Source: DATEOR01 sp046734455 (GTDB taxonomy: Bacteria > Actinomycetota > Thermoleophilia > Gaiellales > Gaiellaceae). From it: DNA of 29,073 bases. The stretch covers positions 1 through 29,073 of the forward strand of contig JBKPRJ010000054.1 of assembly GCA_046734455.1 (NCBI GenBank), in the 5' to 3' direction. Made by a program: the position numbers and the translations under genes. Below the pieces are notes generated by a model. It had not been told where the DNA came from. It made no database searches and was given only the letters and a program-made list of their open reading frames with translations. Shown here in pieces: positions 7,641 through 14,967 of this stretch (positions are counted from its first letter, which is position 1; each line of letters opens with the position of its first letter).

Positions 7641-8375
7641 TCAGCCGCGATCGAGCAGCCGTTCGGCCTCCGGCGCGACCGTGCGCAAGGTCGTGCGGAG
7701 GCGGGCGGGGTCGTGGTCGGTGCCGAAGGCGTCGAGGATCAGGCGGACCGTGCGGACGTAGTGGCCGATGAGCAGCTGGGCGGTCAGGTCGGCATCGCGC
7801 GCGGCGGCCGCGTCGAGGATCGCGCGGTGCTCGCCCTGGCGCAGCTTCCACGCCTCCTCGGAGACGGTGTGCGAGACGCGGTAGCGCTCGGCGTGGTCGA
7901 AGAGCGTCGCGAGGAGCGCGACGATCCGCGGGCCGGCCACCGCGATGAGCGTCCGGTGGAACTCGCGGTGCGGTGTGCGCAGCCCCCGCCAGTCGCGGCC
8001 GCGGCCGTAGTGGTCCATCTGGGCCATGTAGCCCTCCATCTCGGCGACGTCGCGTGACGTCAGGCCCGGCACGGTCAGCCGCACGGCGGCGGGCTCGAGC
8101 ATGATCCGCGTGATGTAGAGCTCCTCGACGTCGCCGCCGCTGAGCGGCGTGACCTGAACGCGGCGGTTCGGCTCGCCGACGACGAGCCCCTCGCTCTGCA
8201 GCAGGCGCAGCGCCTCGCGCACCGGCGTGCGCCCGATCCCGAAGCGCTCGGCGAGCGCGATCTGCGTCGTGACCTCGCCCGGCTCGAGATTCCCTTCGAG
8301 GATGGCCTCGCGGAGAACGCCGACAGCGGCAAAGCCCTGCCGGCCTTGCCCGGACGGTGGTGTCGGCGCCGGCAT
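7641..8375 (-). CDS. GntR/FCD-family transcriptional regulator A
   Basis: A 244-residue regulator with an N-terminal winged helix (about residues 13-78; 'FGIGRTPVREALRLLQSEGL' is the recognition region) and a C-terminal FCD effector domain (about 85-225). Candidate FCD metal ligands are His140, His183 and His205. Such proteins usually repress catabolic genes and release DNA when they bind a carboxylic acid metabolite. It is closely related to regulator B at 9089-9841: both share 'YMAQMDHY', 'LFDHAERYR' and 'EHRAILDAAA'. It lies tail to tail with the DHDPS-family gene, 12 bp apart. It probably controls the cluster through the TTGGATRC elements. Its own start has no ribosome-binding site and may be leaderless. 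Confidence 0.9.
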   Translation of the reverse strand: MPAPTPPSGQGRQGFAAVGVLREAILEGNLEPGEVTTQIALAERFGIGRTPVREALRLLQSEGLVVGEPNRRVQVTPLSGGDVEELYITRIMLEPAAVRLTVPGLTSRDVAEMEGYMAQMDHYGRGRDWRGLRTPHREFHRTLIAVAGPRIVALLATLFDHAERYRVSHTVSEEAWKLRQGEHRAILDAAAARDADLTAQLLIGHYVRTVRLILDAFGTDHDPARLRTTLRTVAPEAERLLDRG

Positions 8376-8385
8376 CCCGACGGCG

Positions 8386-8414
8386 ATCGTAGCCCAAAGG
8401 CCGGAGTACCTCCG
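8386..8414 (-). promoter_or_regulatory. Possible promoter and operator of GntR A
   Basis: On the - strand TACGAT (8391-8386) lies 10 bp before the ATG at 8375, as in leaderless actinobacterial genes. No TTGAC-like -35 is seen; that position holds a short perfect inverted repeat, CGGAG TAC CTCCG (8402-8414). A regulator bound there would block this promoter. A copy of the cluster element, TTGGATGCAGCT, lies further upstream at 8445-8456. Confidence 0.3.
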
Positions 8415-8448
8415 TCAGAAGCGATCTTGTCGCCAGGACTTGAATTGG

Positions 8449-9024
8449 ATGCAGCTGACAGCGAGTATCCCGGATGATCGAGGCAAAGAAGAGACCGCGA
8501 CCGACCCCGTCCATTCCGCCGAGCCCGCCGTCGCGCCGCCCGAACGCGCGCGCGCCCGCGTCGAGCACGTCGGAAGCCTCCTGCGGCCGGCCGACCTCCG
8601 GGAGGAGCTCGAGCGCGTCTACACCCCCGGCCACACGGCGATCCTGGCCGACGAGCGCGCGCGGGACCGCACGCGGCTGCACGAGCTCGAGGACGCGGCG
8701 ATCGCCGACGTCGTCCGGCGTCAGGAGGAGCTCGGCGTCGACGTGCTGACCGACGGCGAGTTCCGCCGCCTCATGTTCACGAACTCGTTCTACGACGCCG
8801 TCGAGGGTGTCGGCCCCAGCGAGCATGCGCTCGAGTTCCGCGCCGACGACGGCAGCGTCGTGGAGTTCCCGGGGCCGGTCGCGCTCACCGGCCGTCTGCG
8901 CCGGTTCGACAACCCGGCCGCCCGCGAGGCGGGCGGCCCGCAGGGCAACGAGCTCACCGAGGACATCCAGTGGCGCAAGCTCGAGGTGCTCATGGAGGTC
9001 GGGGAGCGCGTCTGGGGCCGGTGA
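8449..9024 (+). pseudogene. Truncated cobalamin-independent methionine synthase-like remnant
   Basis: The 191 codons encode the first half of a Meth_synt_2/MetE C-terminal-domain type protein, recognisable from 'VEHVGSLLRPADLREEL', the helix 'ADVVRRQEELGVDVLTDGE' and 'FRRLMFTNSFYDAVEGV'. Stand-alone members are about 350-380 residues and carry the zinc-binding His/Cys residues in the part missing here. After 'LMEVGERVWGR' the frame stops, and nothing like the remainder follows before the next gene. The only in-frame ATG (8449) lies inside a TTGGATGCAG element, so the original start is also uncertain. It most likely is a decaying remnant left by a deletion between the two paralogous GntR genes. 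A functional short protein is possible but less likely. Confidence 0.65.
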
Positions 9025-9049
9025 CGCGCCACGGCGCGACGGTGTATCC

Positions 9050-9080
9050 ACTTGCCCCGGATGGGGCAAGTCACTACGTT
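9050..9080 (+). promoter_or_regulatory. GntR B promoter with a perfect palindrome over the -35 region
   Basis: TTGCCC (9052-9057) and TACGTT (9075-9080) are 17 bp apart, and the -10 box ends 8 bp before the ATG at 9089, so the mRNA would be leaderless. A perfect inverted repeat, ACTTGCCCC (9050-9058) and GGGGCAAGT (9063-9071) around a GGAT centre, covers the -35 box and half the spacer. This is a classic position for autorepression. A terminator of the preceding remnant is the alternative, but no T-run follows. Confidence 0.5.
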
Positions 9081-9088
9081 GTGGCCAC

Positions 9089-9841
9089 ATGGCCGAAGAT
9101 GCAGAGGGACTCGCCAACGGCGGCACACGCGACGGCCAGCACGTCGCGCTCGTCCACGATCGCCTGCGCACGGCGATCCTGAGCGGGGAGCTGACAGCGG
9201 GCCAGACGACGTCACAGGTGACGCTCGCGCGCGACCTCGAAGTGGGGCGGACCCCGCTCCGCGAGGCGCTCCGGCTGCTGCAGCGCGAAGGGCTGGTCGT
9301 CTCGGAGCCGAACCGCCGCGTACGGATCGCCGGGCTGTCGAGCACGGACGCCGAGGAGCTCTACGTCATGCGGATCGCCCTCGAGGCGGTCGCGATCCGC
9401 ATCACGGTCCCGACGCTCACCTCGAGCGACTTCGCCGAGCTCGAGGGCTACATGGCCCAGATGGACCACTACATGCGGGTGGGCGACCGCCCCGGCATGC
9501 GCCTGCCCCACCGGGCCTTCCACGACCGCCTCGTGCGCGCGGCCGGGGAGCGGGTGACCATCACGATCGGCCAGCTGTTCGACCACGCCGAGCGCTACCG
9601 CCTGCGGTACGGCGCGACCACTCCCGAGCGCTGGGACCAGCGCCGCGCCGAGCACCGCGCGATCCTCGACGCCGCGGCCGCCGGCGATGCCGACCTGGCG
9701 GCGCGCCACCTCGTGGCGCACTACGCGCAGACGGCCGCGCTGGTCTTCGCGGGGCTCGATCCCGAGCACGACCTCGCGCGCCTGCGCACGACGATCGTCA
9801 CGGTCGCTCCCGGCGCCGAGGACGCGCTCAGCGTCCGCTGA
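9089..9841 (+). CDS. GntR/FCD-family transcriptional regulator B
   Basis: A 250-residue GntR-type regulator with a winged helix at about residues 18-82 ('LEVGRTPLREALRLLQREGL') and an FCD ligand-binding domain after it, including 'PHRAFHDRL', 'LFDHAERYR' and 'EHRAILDAAAAGDADL'. It is a close paralogue of regulator A. The frame extends far upstream, but the ATG at 9089 gives the family's normal N-terminus and fits the promoter directly before it. Its 3' end overlaps the convergent amidohydrolase B gene by 14 bp. It is likely to sense an intermediate of the second gene set and to control its own promoter through the palindrome. Which regulator controls which set cannot be told from sequence. 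Confidence 0.9.
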   Translation: MAEDAEGLANGGTRDGQHVALVHDRLRTAILSGELTAGQTTSQVTLARDLEVGRTPLREALRLLQREGLVVSEPNRRVRIAGLSSTDAEELYVMRIALEAVAIRITVPTLTSSDFAELEGYMAQMDHYMRVGDRPGMRLPHRAFHDRLVRAAGERVTITIGQLFDHAERYRLRYGATTPERWDQRRAEHRAILDAAAAGDADLAARHLVAHYAQTAALVFAGLDPEHDLARLRTTIVTVAPGAEDALSVR

Positions 9842-10784
9842 CCGGCGGCTCGAGCGCGGCGGCGAGCCGTGGCACGAGCACGGCGGCGTTCGCGCTGTCG
9901 ATCCGCGCCCGGACGCCGTCGTCGAGGCCGTCGCCGAGATCGGGGGCCGGGTCACCGTCCGCCGGCAGCGCGGCGTAGGGCCAGTCCGTGCCGAACACCA
10001 GTCGGTCGGCGCCGACGAGGTCGATCGTCGGGCGTGTCGGCAGGTCGTGGTTCGACAGGCCGGTGTCGTAGTAGAGCCGCCGCAGGTACTCGAGCGCCCC
10101 CGCGGGCGCGCGCGCCGCGTCCTCGGGCTCGCGGTCGGCAAGCGACGCGATCCGGTGCGCGAGGAACGGCGCCGTGCCGCCGAGGTGCGAGACCTGGAGC
10201 CGCAGCTTGCCGCACCGCTCGAGTGTGCCGCTGTAGATCAGGTTCGCCAGGGCGCGCGTCGTGTCGAACGGGAACTCGTAGAGCCACACCGGGTGCTGCG
10301 GCAGCGGCGGCGTGCCCGGCGCGATCGTAGGGTGCAGCAGGATGTACGCGCCGCGGCGGTCGAGCTCGTCGAACAGCGGGTCCCACGCCGGGTCGCCGAG
10401 GTACGTGCCGGCGACGTTCGACATGAGCGTCACGCCCTCGAGCTCGAGCTCGTCGAGCGCGTACTCGAGCTCGGCGAGCGCGCGGTCGACGTCCGGCAGC
10501 GGCAGGAACGCCAGGCCGGCGAAGCGATCGGGCGCCGCGCGGACGTGCTCGGCCGTGCGCTCGTTCACCAGCCGGGCGAGCTCGTCGGCGAGCCCTTGAT
10601 CGCCGAAGAACACGCCCGGCGGCGAGAGCGAGATCACGGCCGCGTCGATGGCGTGGCGGTCCATGAGGTCGTCGAGCGCCTCGGCCGACCACGGCGGCAG
10701 GGGGAACTTCATGAGGCCCCGCCGCCCGAGCTCGGTGCGGTAGTCCGGCGGCAGGATGTGCGCGTGCGCGTCGATCCGCGGCAT
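9828..10784 (-). CDS. Amidohydrolase-2 family protein B (ACMSD-like)
   Basis: A 318-residue member of PF04909 with all the expected metal or catalytic residues: HAH at 7-9, His151 in 'LLHP', His200 in 'VSHLGG' and Asp267 in 'VFGTDWPY'. Family members decarboxylate aromatic or muconate acids (ACMSD, gamma-resorcylate decarboxylase) or hydrolyse ring compounds. It starts 4 bp after the monooxygenase B stop and ends the operon dioxygenase B, monooxygenase B, amidohydrolase B. It is clearly more distant from amidohydrolase A than the other A/B pairs are from each other, and unlike A it keeps the terminal Asp. Decarboxylase or hydrolase activity is likely; the substrate is unknown. Confidence 0.87.
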   Translation of the reverse strand: MPRIDAHAHILPPDYRTELGRRGLMKFPLPPWSAEALDDLMDRHAIDAAVISLSPPGVFFGDQGLADELARLVNERTAEHVRAAPDRFAGLAFLPLPDVDRALAELEYALDELELEGVTLMSNVAGTYLGDPAWDPLFDELDRRGAYILLHPTIAPGTPPLPQHPVWLYEFPFDTTRALANLIYSGTLERCGKLRLQVSHLGGTAPFLAHRIASLADREPEDAARAPAGALEYLRRLYYDTGLSNHDLPTRPTIDLVGADRLVFGTDWPYAALPADGDPAPDLGDGLDDGVRARIDSANAAVLVPRLAAALEPPVSGR

Positions 10785-10788
10785 GGCG

Positions 10789-11940
10789 TCAGGCGGGCTG
10801 GTTGAGGAAGGCGTCCACGCCTGCCATCTGCCCGGGCAGCTCCTCCTTCATATGTGCGAACGCGTGGTCGATGTTCTCGGCGTTGATCTGCATCTCGGAG
10901 TTGAGGATCCCGCGCGAGACGTCCTGGACGAACTTCGCGCGCGGGTAGCGGCGCTCGCTGAACGACTGCAGCCGGTCGGCGAGCGCCAGGTCCGTCTTCG
11001 CGAGCTCCTCGGGTAGCACGACCGCGTCCTCGAGTGCCATGGCCGCGCCCTGCGTGATGTGCGGCGTGCACGCGTGCGCAGCGTCGCCGCACAGCAGCAC
11101 GCGGCCCTTGAACCACGGCGCCGGCAGCATGATCTCCGACAGCGGCGAGTAGACGACGTCGTCGCCTTCCTTGAGGTCGTCGCGGATGTCGCCGATCACG
11201 CCCTCGAACGGGGCGAGCCGCTCGCGGAGCATCTCGACGTACGTCGCCTTGTCGAAGCGTGCGTGATGCGGCTCGGGGTGCACGAGCAGGAGGTACATGA
11301 GCTCCTGCGACAGCGGGATGTGGCCGGCCTTCGCGCCGGGCGCCTGGTAGAGCGCGCCGTACGTGATCTCCGCGGGCCGCGGCGTCGTCACGCGCCAGAC
11401 GCCGTAGCCGGTGTAGACGGGGTCGTACTCGTTGCCGAACAGGCGCTTGCGCTGGGCGGAGTTGATGCCGTCGAAGGCGACGACGAGGTCGAACTCCTCC
11501 TCGCGCCCGTCCGACAGCTTCACCTGCGCCGAGCCGTTGTCGTGCACGTCCTCGATGGTCGTCCCGTAGGTCGTCCGCGCGCCGGCGCGCTCGGCGGCGC
11601 CGATGAGGATGTCGTGCAGGTTGCGCCGCGTCAGCCCTTCGTTCGGCGGGATGCCGTTGCCGCCGAGCTTCGACGGGACGTCGACGACGAGGTTGCCGAG
11701 GTGGTCGTGGAAGATCCAGCGGTCGAACTCGTAGCCGACGTCGCAGATCTCCTCGAGGACGCCGAGCTGCTTCAGGGCGCGGAGCGAGTTCGCCGGCTGG
11801 TTGATGCCGACGCCGTAGACGTTGGGCTCGGGCTTGATCTCGACGATCTCGACGTCGACCCCGCGCGAGGCGAGCGCCGCGCCGGCGCCGAGGCCGCCGA
11901 TGCCGGCGCCGACGATGAGGACCTTCTTGATGTCGTCCAT
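10789..11940 (-). CDS. FAD-dependent aromatic monooxygenase B (class A flavoprotein)
   Basis: A 383-residue PF01494 monooxygenase with GAGIGG at residues 11-16, 'LVVAFDGINSAQRK' as DG motif and 'VLLCGDAAHACTPH' as GD motif. It has exactly the length of monooxygenase A and shares long stretches with it, such as 'YGVGINQPANSLRAL', 'EYDPVYTGY' and 'HITQGAAMALEDA', so the two arose by duplication. A strong GGAGGGG ribosome-binding site lies in the 11 bp between this gene and dioxygenase B. In its operon it is placed to feed a hydroxylated ring to dioxygenase B. The long opposite-frame openness across 10789-14661 is a GC-composition effect, and the gene itself begins at 11940. Confidence 0.92.
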   Translation of the reverse strand: MDDIKKVLIVGAGIGGLGAGAALASRGVDVEIVEIKPEPNVYGVGINQPANSLRALKQLGVLEEICDVGYEFDRWIFHDHLGNLVVDVPSKLGGNGIPPNEGLTRRNLHDILIGAAERAGARTTYGTTIEDVHDNGSAQVKLSDGREEEFDLVVAFDGINSAQRKRLFGNEYDPVYTGYGVWRVTTPRPAEITYGALYQAPGAKAGHIPLSQELMYLLLVHPEPHHARFDKATYVEMLRERLAPFEGVIGDIRDDLKEGDDVVYSPLSEIMLPAPWFKGRVLLCGDAAHACTPHITQGAAMALEDAVVLPEELAKTDLALADRLQSFSERRYPRAKFVQDVSRGILNSEMQINAENIDHAFAHMKEELPGQMAGVDAFLNQPA

Positions 11941-11951
11941 CGCTCCCCTCC

Positions 11952-12950
11952 CTAGTGGACGCTCGCGGCGGCCCACGGGTTGGCGGCGTCCATGTTCGCG
12001 TCGGCTGCGAGGTCGGCGGGCGGCGTGGCCTCCATCATCGAGTCGGGCATCGAGACGTTGCGGTAGAAGGTGTTCGAGCCCTGGTCGGGGTGCCAGCGCT
12101 TCGTCTCCCAGTCGGGCACGTAGAGGCGGTAGCCGCCGGTGTTGATCTCGACCCGCACGCCGCCGGGCTCGCGGAAGTAGAGGTAGTCCTGCTCGCCCAT
12201 GCCGTGCCGGCCGGGCCCGAACTCGATCGCCGTGTCGGCGTTGAGCAGGATGTCGGCGGCGCGCAGGAGCTCGTCGCGCGAGTCGACCCAGAACGCGACG
12301 TGGTGGATACGGCCGGGGACGCCCGACTGGTCGAGGATGAGCCCGAGGTCGTGCGACTTCTCGTTGTTCGTCACCATTGCGAAGACCGGGATGTCGGCGT
12401 GCGGTAGGACCGTGTACTCGGTGAACGTGTACGCGAGCGTGTCGCGGTACCACTCGGCGTCGCGGATCGGGTCGTCCGTCATGACGGTCACGTGGTCGAT
12501 CTGGCGCGGGTAGATGCCGCGCGGGACGTAGCGCTGCGGCCGGTCGGGGAACGGCGACTCCATGCCGGCGGGCGCGACGTAGCGCTCGTCGTCGTAGAAC
12601 AGCTCGTGGACCTGGCCGCCCGGCCCGCGGTAGCGGTAGGCGCGCCCGTGGCCCACGGCGTCCTCGAACCAGCCCTGGCCGGTGCCCGCCGCGTCGACGC
12701 GCGCGACCGCCGTCTCGAGGTCCTCGGGGCTCCACGTCCGCCAGCCGACGTGCCCGAGGCCCGGGTGCGGCGCCTCCGTTAGCTGGACGCTGTGGTGCGA
12801 CCACTCGCCCCACCCGCGGAGGTAGACGGACTGGCCGGCGCGGCCGGATTCCTCGAGGCCGATGACGTCGCGATAGAACGCGAGCGACTCCTCGGGCTTG
12901 GGGGTGAGCACCTCGACGTGCGCGAGATGCGCGATCAGGCGATTCGACAT
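11952..12950 (-). CDS. Two-domain extradiol-type dioxygenase B (VOC superfamily)
   Basis: A 332-residue two-module VOC protein, paralogue of dioxygenase A. The Fe(II) ligands are His153 ('IDHVTV'), His217 ('IHHVAFWV') and Glu268 ('VRVEINTGG'), with the acid-base His200 in 'SHDLGLI', so the enzyme looks catalytically complete. It would cleave a catechol-like ring next to one of the hydroxyls. The frame is open 15 codons further up, but the ATG at 12950 has a GGAGAG ribosome-binding site and aligns with the start of paralogue A. It is first in the operon with monooxygenase B and amidohydrolase B and is divergent from the FAH B operon. Confidence 0.9.
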   Translation of the reverse strand: MSNRLIAHLAHVEVLTPKPEESLAFYRDVIGLEESGRAGQSVYLRGWGEWSHHSVQLTEAPHPGLGHVGWRTWSPEDLETAVARVDAAGTGQGWFEDAVGHGRAYRYRGPGGQVHELFYDDERYVAPAGMESPFPDRPQRYVPRGIYPRQIDHVTVMTDDPIRDAEWYRDTLAYTFTEYTVLPHADIPVFAMVTNNEKSHDLGLILDQSGVPGRIHHVAFWVDSRDELLRAADILLNADTAIEFGPGRHGMGEQDYLYFREPGGVRVEINTGGYRLYVPDWETKRWHPDQGSNTFYRNVSMPDSMMEATPPADLAADANMDAANPWAAASVH

Positions 12951-13005
12951 GTCTCTCTCCTCGGCGAGCCCTCGCATCAGCGAGGGGCGGGGCAAACGTG
13001 CGTGG

Positions 13006-13035
13006 ATCGTAAGCTTGGCGGCGTGTGGTCGTCAA
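13006..13035 (-). promoter_or_regulatory. Promoter of the dioxygenase B operon
   Basis: On the - strand TTGACG (13035-13030) and TACGAT (13011-13006) are 18 bp apart, about 55 bp upstream of the ATG at 12950. The layout mirrors the dioxygenase A promoter. Both also share a GTCAAGNRACTGCATYC sequence that joins the -35 box to an element half-site (13031-13047 here, 6548-6564 there). Confidence 0.55.
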
Positions 13036-13038
13036 GCG

Positions 13039-13088
13039 ACTGCATTCTGTAGCGATTCTTGACGCCAAGAATCTGGTTTGGATACAGT
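13039..13088 (+). promoter_or_regulatory. Promoter of the FAH B operon with flanking inverted element half-sites
   Basis: TTGACG (13059-13064) and GATACA (13081-13086) are 16 bp apart, 34 bp before the ATG at 13120. The half-sites ACTGCATTC (13039-13047) and GGATACAGT (13080-13088) are in inverted orientation. The right one covers the -10 box; the left one abuts the -35 box of the divergent promoter. One regulator could thus control both operons of set B. Confidence 0.5.
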
Positions 13089-13119
13089 TGCGAGGACCTA
13101 CCGTCGATCGAGAGGGACC

Positions 13120-14154
13120 ATGACCGCCTCCACCCGCTTCGCACTCGGGACGTTCGCGGCGCCCGACGGCCAACCGTTCGCCGGCCTCGTCCTCGGTGAG
13201 CGCGTCGCCGACCTGCGCGCGCATCTCGGCGACGCCGTGACCGTGCGCTCCCTCGTCGACGGCTGGGAGCGCAGCTTCCCCGAGCTGCAGGCGCTCGCGG
13301 ATCGCCTCGGCCCCGACGACGCCCCGCACGCGCTCGACGCGCTGCGCCCGCTCCCGCCGCTGGACCGGTGGGGCCAGGTGTTCTGCGCCGGGGCGAACTT
13401 CCGCCAGCACGTGCTCGATCTCCTCGCGGGCGCCGAGCGGCGCGGGGACTCGTCGGACGGCCTGACGGCGGCCGACCGCGATCGCGCGCGCAGCGAGCTC
13501 GACGAGCGCGCGCGCTCCGGGCGGCCATTCGTGTTCACGGAGAGCGCGAACGCGATCGTCGGCGCCGAGGATGACGTCGTGCTGCCGCACGACTCCGAGC
13601 AGCACGACTGGGAGCTCGAGCTCGCCGCCGTCATCGGTCGCCCGGCGCGCCGCGTGTCGCGCGACGAGGCGCTCGACGTGATTGCCGGCTACACGATCAG
13701 CAACGACGTCACGACGCGCGACGCGCTGATCCGCACCGACGCCCGGGGGCTCGGCCTCGATTGGCTCGCGGGCAAGTGCGCGCCGACGTTCCTGCCGACC
13801 GGACCGGTGCTCGTTCCAGCCGCCCATGCGGGCGACCCGATGACGATGCAGATCACGCTGAAGGTCAACGGGCGCACGATGCAGGACGAGAGCACTGCCG
13901 ACATGCTCTTCGACGTCGCCGCGCTCATCGCGCACATCTCCGAGGTTTCCGAGCTCCGGCCCGGCGATCTCGTGCTCACCGGCTCGCCGGCCGGCAACGG
14001 CGCGAGCCACGGCGTCTTCCTCAAGCCCGGCGACGTCATGGAGGGCTCCATCACCGGCCTCGGCGTCCAGCGCAACCGCTGCGTCGCCGAGCCGGCGCCG
14101 TCGAACGGACGCTCGGCGGTGACCGCCGGCGCGACGTCGGGAGCGACGGCATGA
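13120..14154 (+). CDS. Fumarylacetoacetate hydrolase-family protein B
   Basis: A 344-residue FAH-family (PF01557) protein. The metal ligands are visible as Glu165 and Glu167 in 'DWELELAAVIG' and Asp196 in 'ISNDVTTRD', with 'GKCAPTFLPTGP' and the C-terminal 'LRPGDLVLTGSPAGNG' also typical. Family members hydrolyse C-C bonds or decarboxylate or isomerise oxo-acids after extradiol cleavage. The N-terminal domain is about 100 residues, as in FAH proteins with a cap domain. The ATG at 13120 follows a GAGAGGGA ribosome-binding site. It opens a seven-gene + strand operon and overlaps the next gene by ATGA. The exact reaction depends on the pathway and is not fixed by sequence. Confidence 0.88.
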   Translation: MTASTRFALGTFAAPDGQPFAGLVLGERVADLRAHLGDAVTVRSLVDGWERSFPELQALADRLGPDDAPHALDALRPLPPLDRWGQVFCAGANFRQHVLDLLAGAERRGDSSDGLTAADRDRARSELDERARSGRPFVFTESANAIVGAEDDVVLPHDSEQHDWELELAAVIGRPARRVSRDEALDVIAGYTISNDVTTRDALIRTDARGLGLDWLAGKCAPTFLPTGPVLVPAAHAGDPMTMQITLKVNGRTMQDESTADMLFDVAALIAHISEVSELRPGDLVLTGSPAGNGASHGVFLKPGDVMEGSITGLGVQRNRCVAEPAPSNGRSAVTAGATSGATA

Positions 14155-14606
14155 GCGACGCCGCGCTGCAGCGCCTGGTCGACCGGGCCGAGATCTCCGA
14201 CCTCCTGCTCGCGTTCGCGCGCGCGCTCGACGCAAAGGACTGGGACGCGTACGCGGCGACGTTCGCCGAGGACGGCGAGTTCCGCATCTTCGAGCAGGTT
14301 CGCGTGGGCCGCGAGGAGATCGCGGCGGGCCCGGCGCGCGACCTGACCCGCTTCGACCGCACCCAGCACTTCTCGACGAATCACGTGATCGACCTCGACG
14401 GCGATCGCGCGACGGCGCAGTCGTACATGCTCGCGATCCACGTGCCCGATGCCGCGAAGCCGGAGGAGCACGCCGACATCGGCGGGACGTACCGCTGCGA
14501 GTGCGTGCGCACCGCAGCGGGCTGGCGCTTCGCCCGCGTCGCGATCGAGGTGTGGTGGACGGCGGGCGCGCAGTTCGCGATCGAGCACGAGCCCGCCGCC
14601 GGCTGA
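14151..14606 (+). CDS. SnoaL-like (NTF2-fold) protein
   Basis: A 151-residue protein with the features of the SnoaL-like/NTF2 fold: an N-terminal helix 'ISDLLLAFARALDAKDWDAY', then 'FAEDGEFRI', a central 'HFSTNHVIDLDGDRATA' strand pair and a closing 'GWRFARVAIEV' strand. In degradative clusters such proteins act as small isomerases, cyclases or hydratases, or as accessory subunits. No specific catalytic set can be assigned. The start overlaps the FAH B stop as ATGA, and its own stop overlaps the cupin start by one base, so the three are translated in series. Confidence 0.78.
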   Translation: MSDAALQRLVDRAEISDLLLAFARALDAKDWDAYAATFAEDGEFRIFEQVRVGREEIAAGPARDLTRFDRTQHFSTNHVIDLDGDRATAQSYMLAIHVPDAAKPEEHADIGGTYRCECVRTAAGWRFARVAIEVWWTAGAQFAIEHEPAAG

Positions 14607-14962
14607 TGGGCACGACCGGCCGCTTCACGGACCTCGAGAGCGAGGCGCCGTATCCGGGCATCCTGCGCCGCGCGCTTCACTCCGAGCGCATGACCCTCAC
14701 GGAGTACACGTTCGAGCCGGGCGCGACCTTCCCGCTGCACCGCCACGCCCAAGAGCAGGTGACGCTCGTCGAGGACGGCGAGGTCCGGATGGCGACGGCG
14801 GGCGCGACGGCGGTCCTCGCTGCCGGTGCGTGGTCCGTCACGCCGGGCGACGTCGAGCACGGCATCACCGCCGGCCCGGCCGGCGCGCGGATCGTCGCGA
14901 TCCTCTCGCCGCGCCGAACCGACAGCGGCGACATCACCGTCACATCGAACCCGGAGGCCTGA
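14606..14962 (+). CDS. Small single-domain cupin protein
   Basis: A 118-residue cupin (PF07883 type). The metal-binding first motif is 'HRHAQEQ' at residues 45-51 (His45, His47, Glu50 or Gln51), and the second motif is 'TPGDVEHGI' with His85. Small cupins of this type in catabolic operons can be dioxygenases, isomerases or ligand-binding proteins. The fold and metal site are clear but the reaction is not. The start is the TGATG junction with the SnoaL-like gene. The stop is followed within 6 bp by the aldehyde dehydrogenase, whose ribosome-binding site lies inside the cupin 3' end. Confidence 0.82.
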   Translation: MGTTGRFTDLESEAPYPGILRRALHSERMTLTEYTFEPGATFPLHRHAQEQVTLVEDGEVRMATAGATAVLAAGAWSVTPGDVEHGITAGPAGARIVAILSPRRTDSGDITVTSNPEA

Positions 14963-14967
14963 ACCCG

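Noticed and set aside
9050..9071. Reading the palindrome as a rho-independent terminator
   Set aside because: No T-run follows, and it coincides with the -35 region of the GntR B promoter, so an operator fits better.
10789..14661. A single 1290-codon open frame on the - strand
   Set aside because: It is the monooxygenase B frame continued upstream without a stop through dioxygenase B in another frame and antisense to the FAH B gene. The upstream part is Arg/Ala-rich with no domain. The real gene starts at 11940 with a strong ribosome-binding site.
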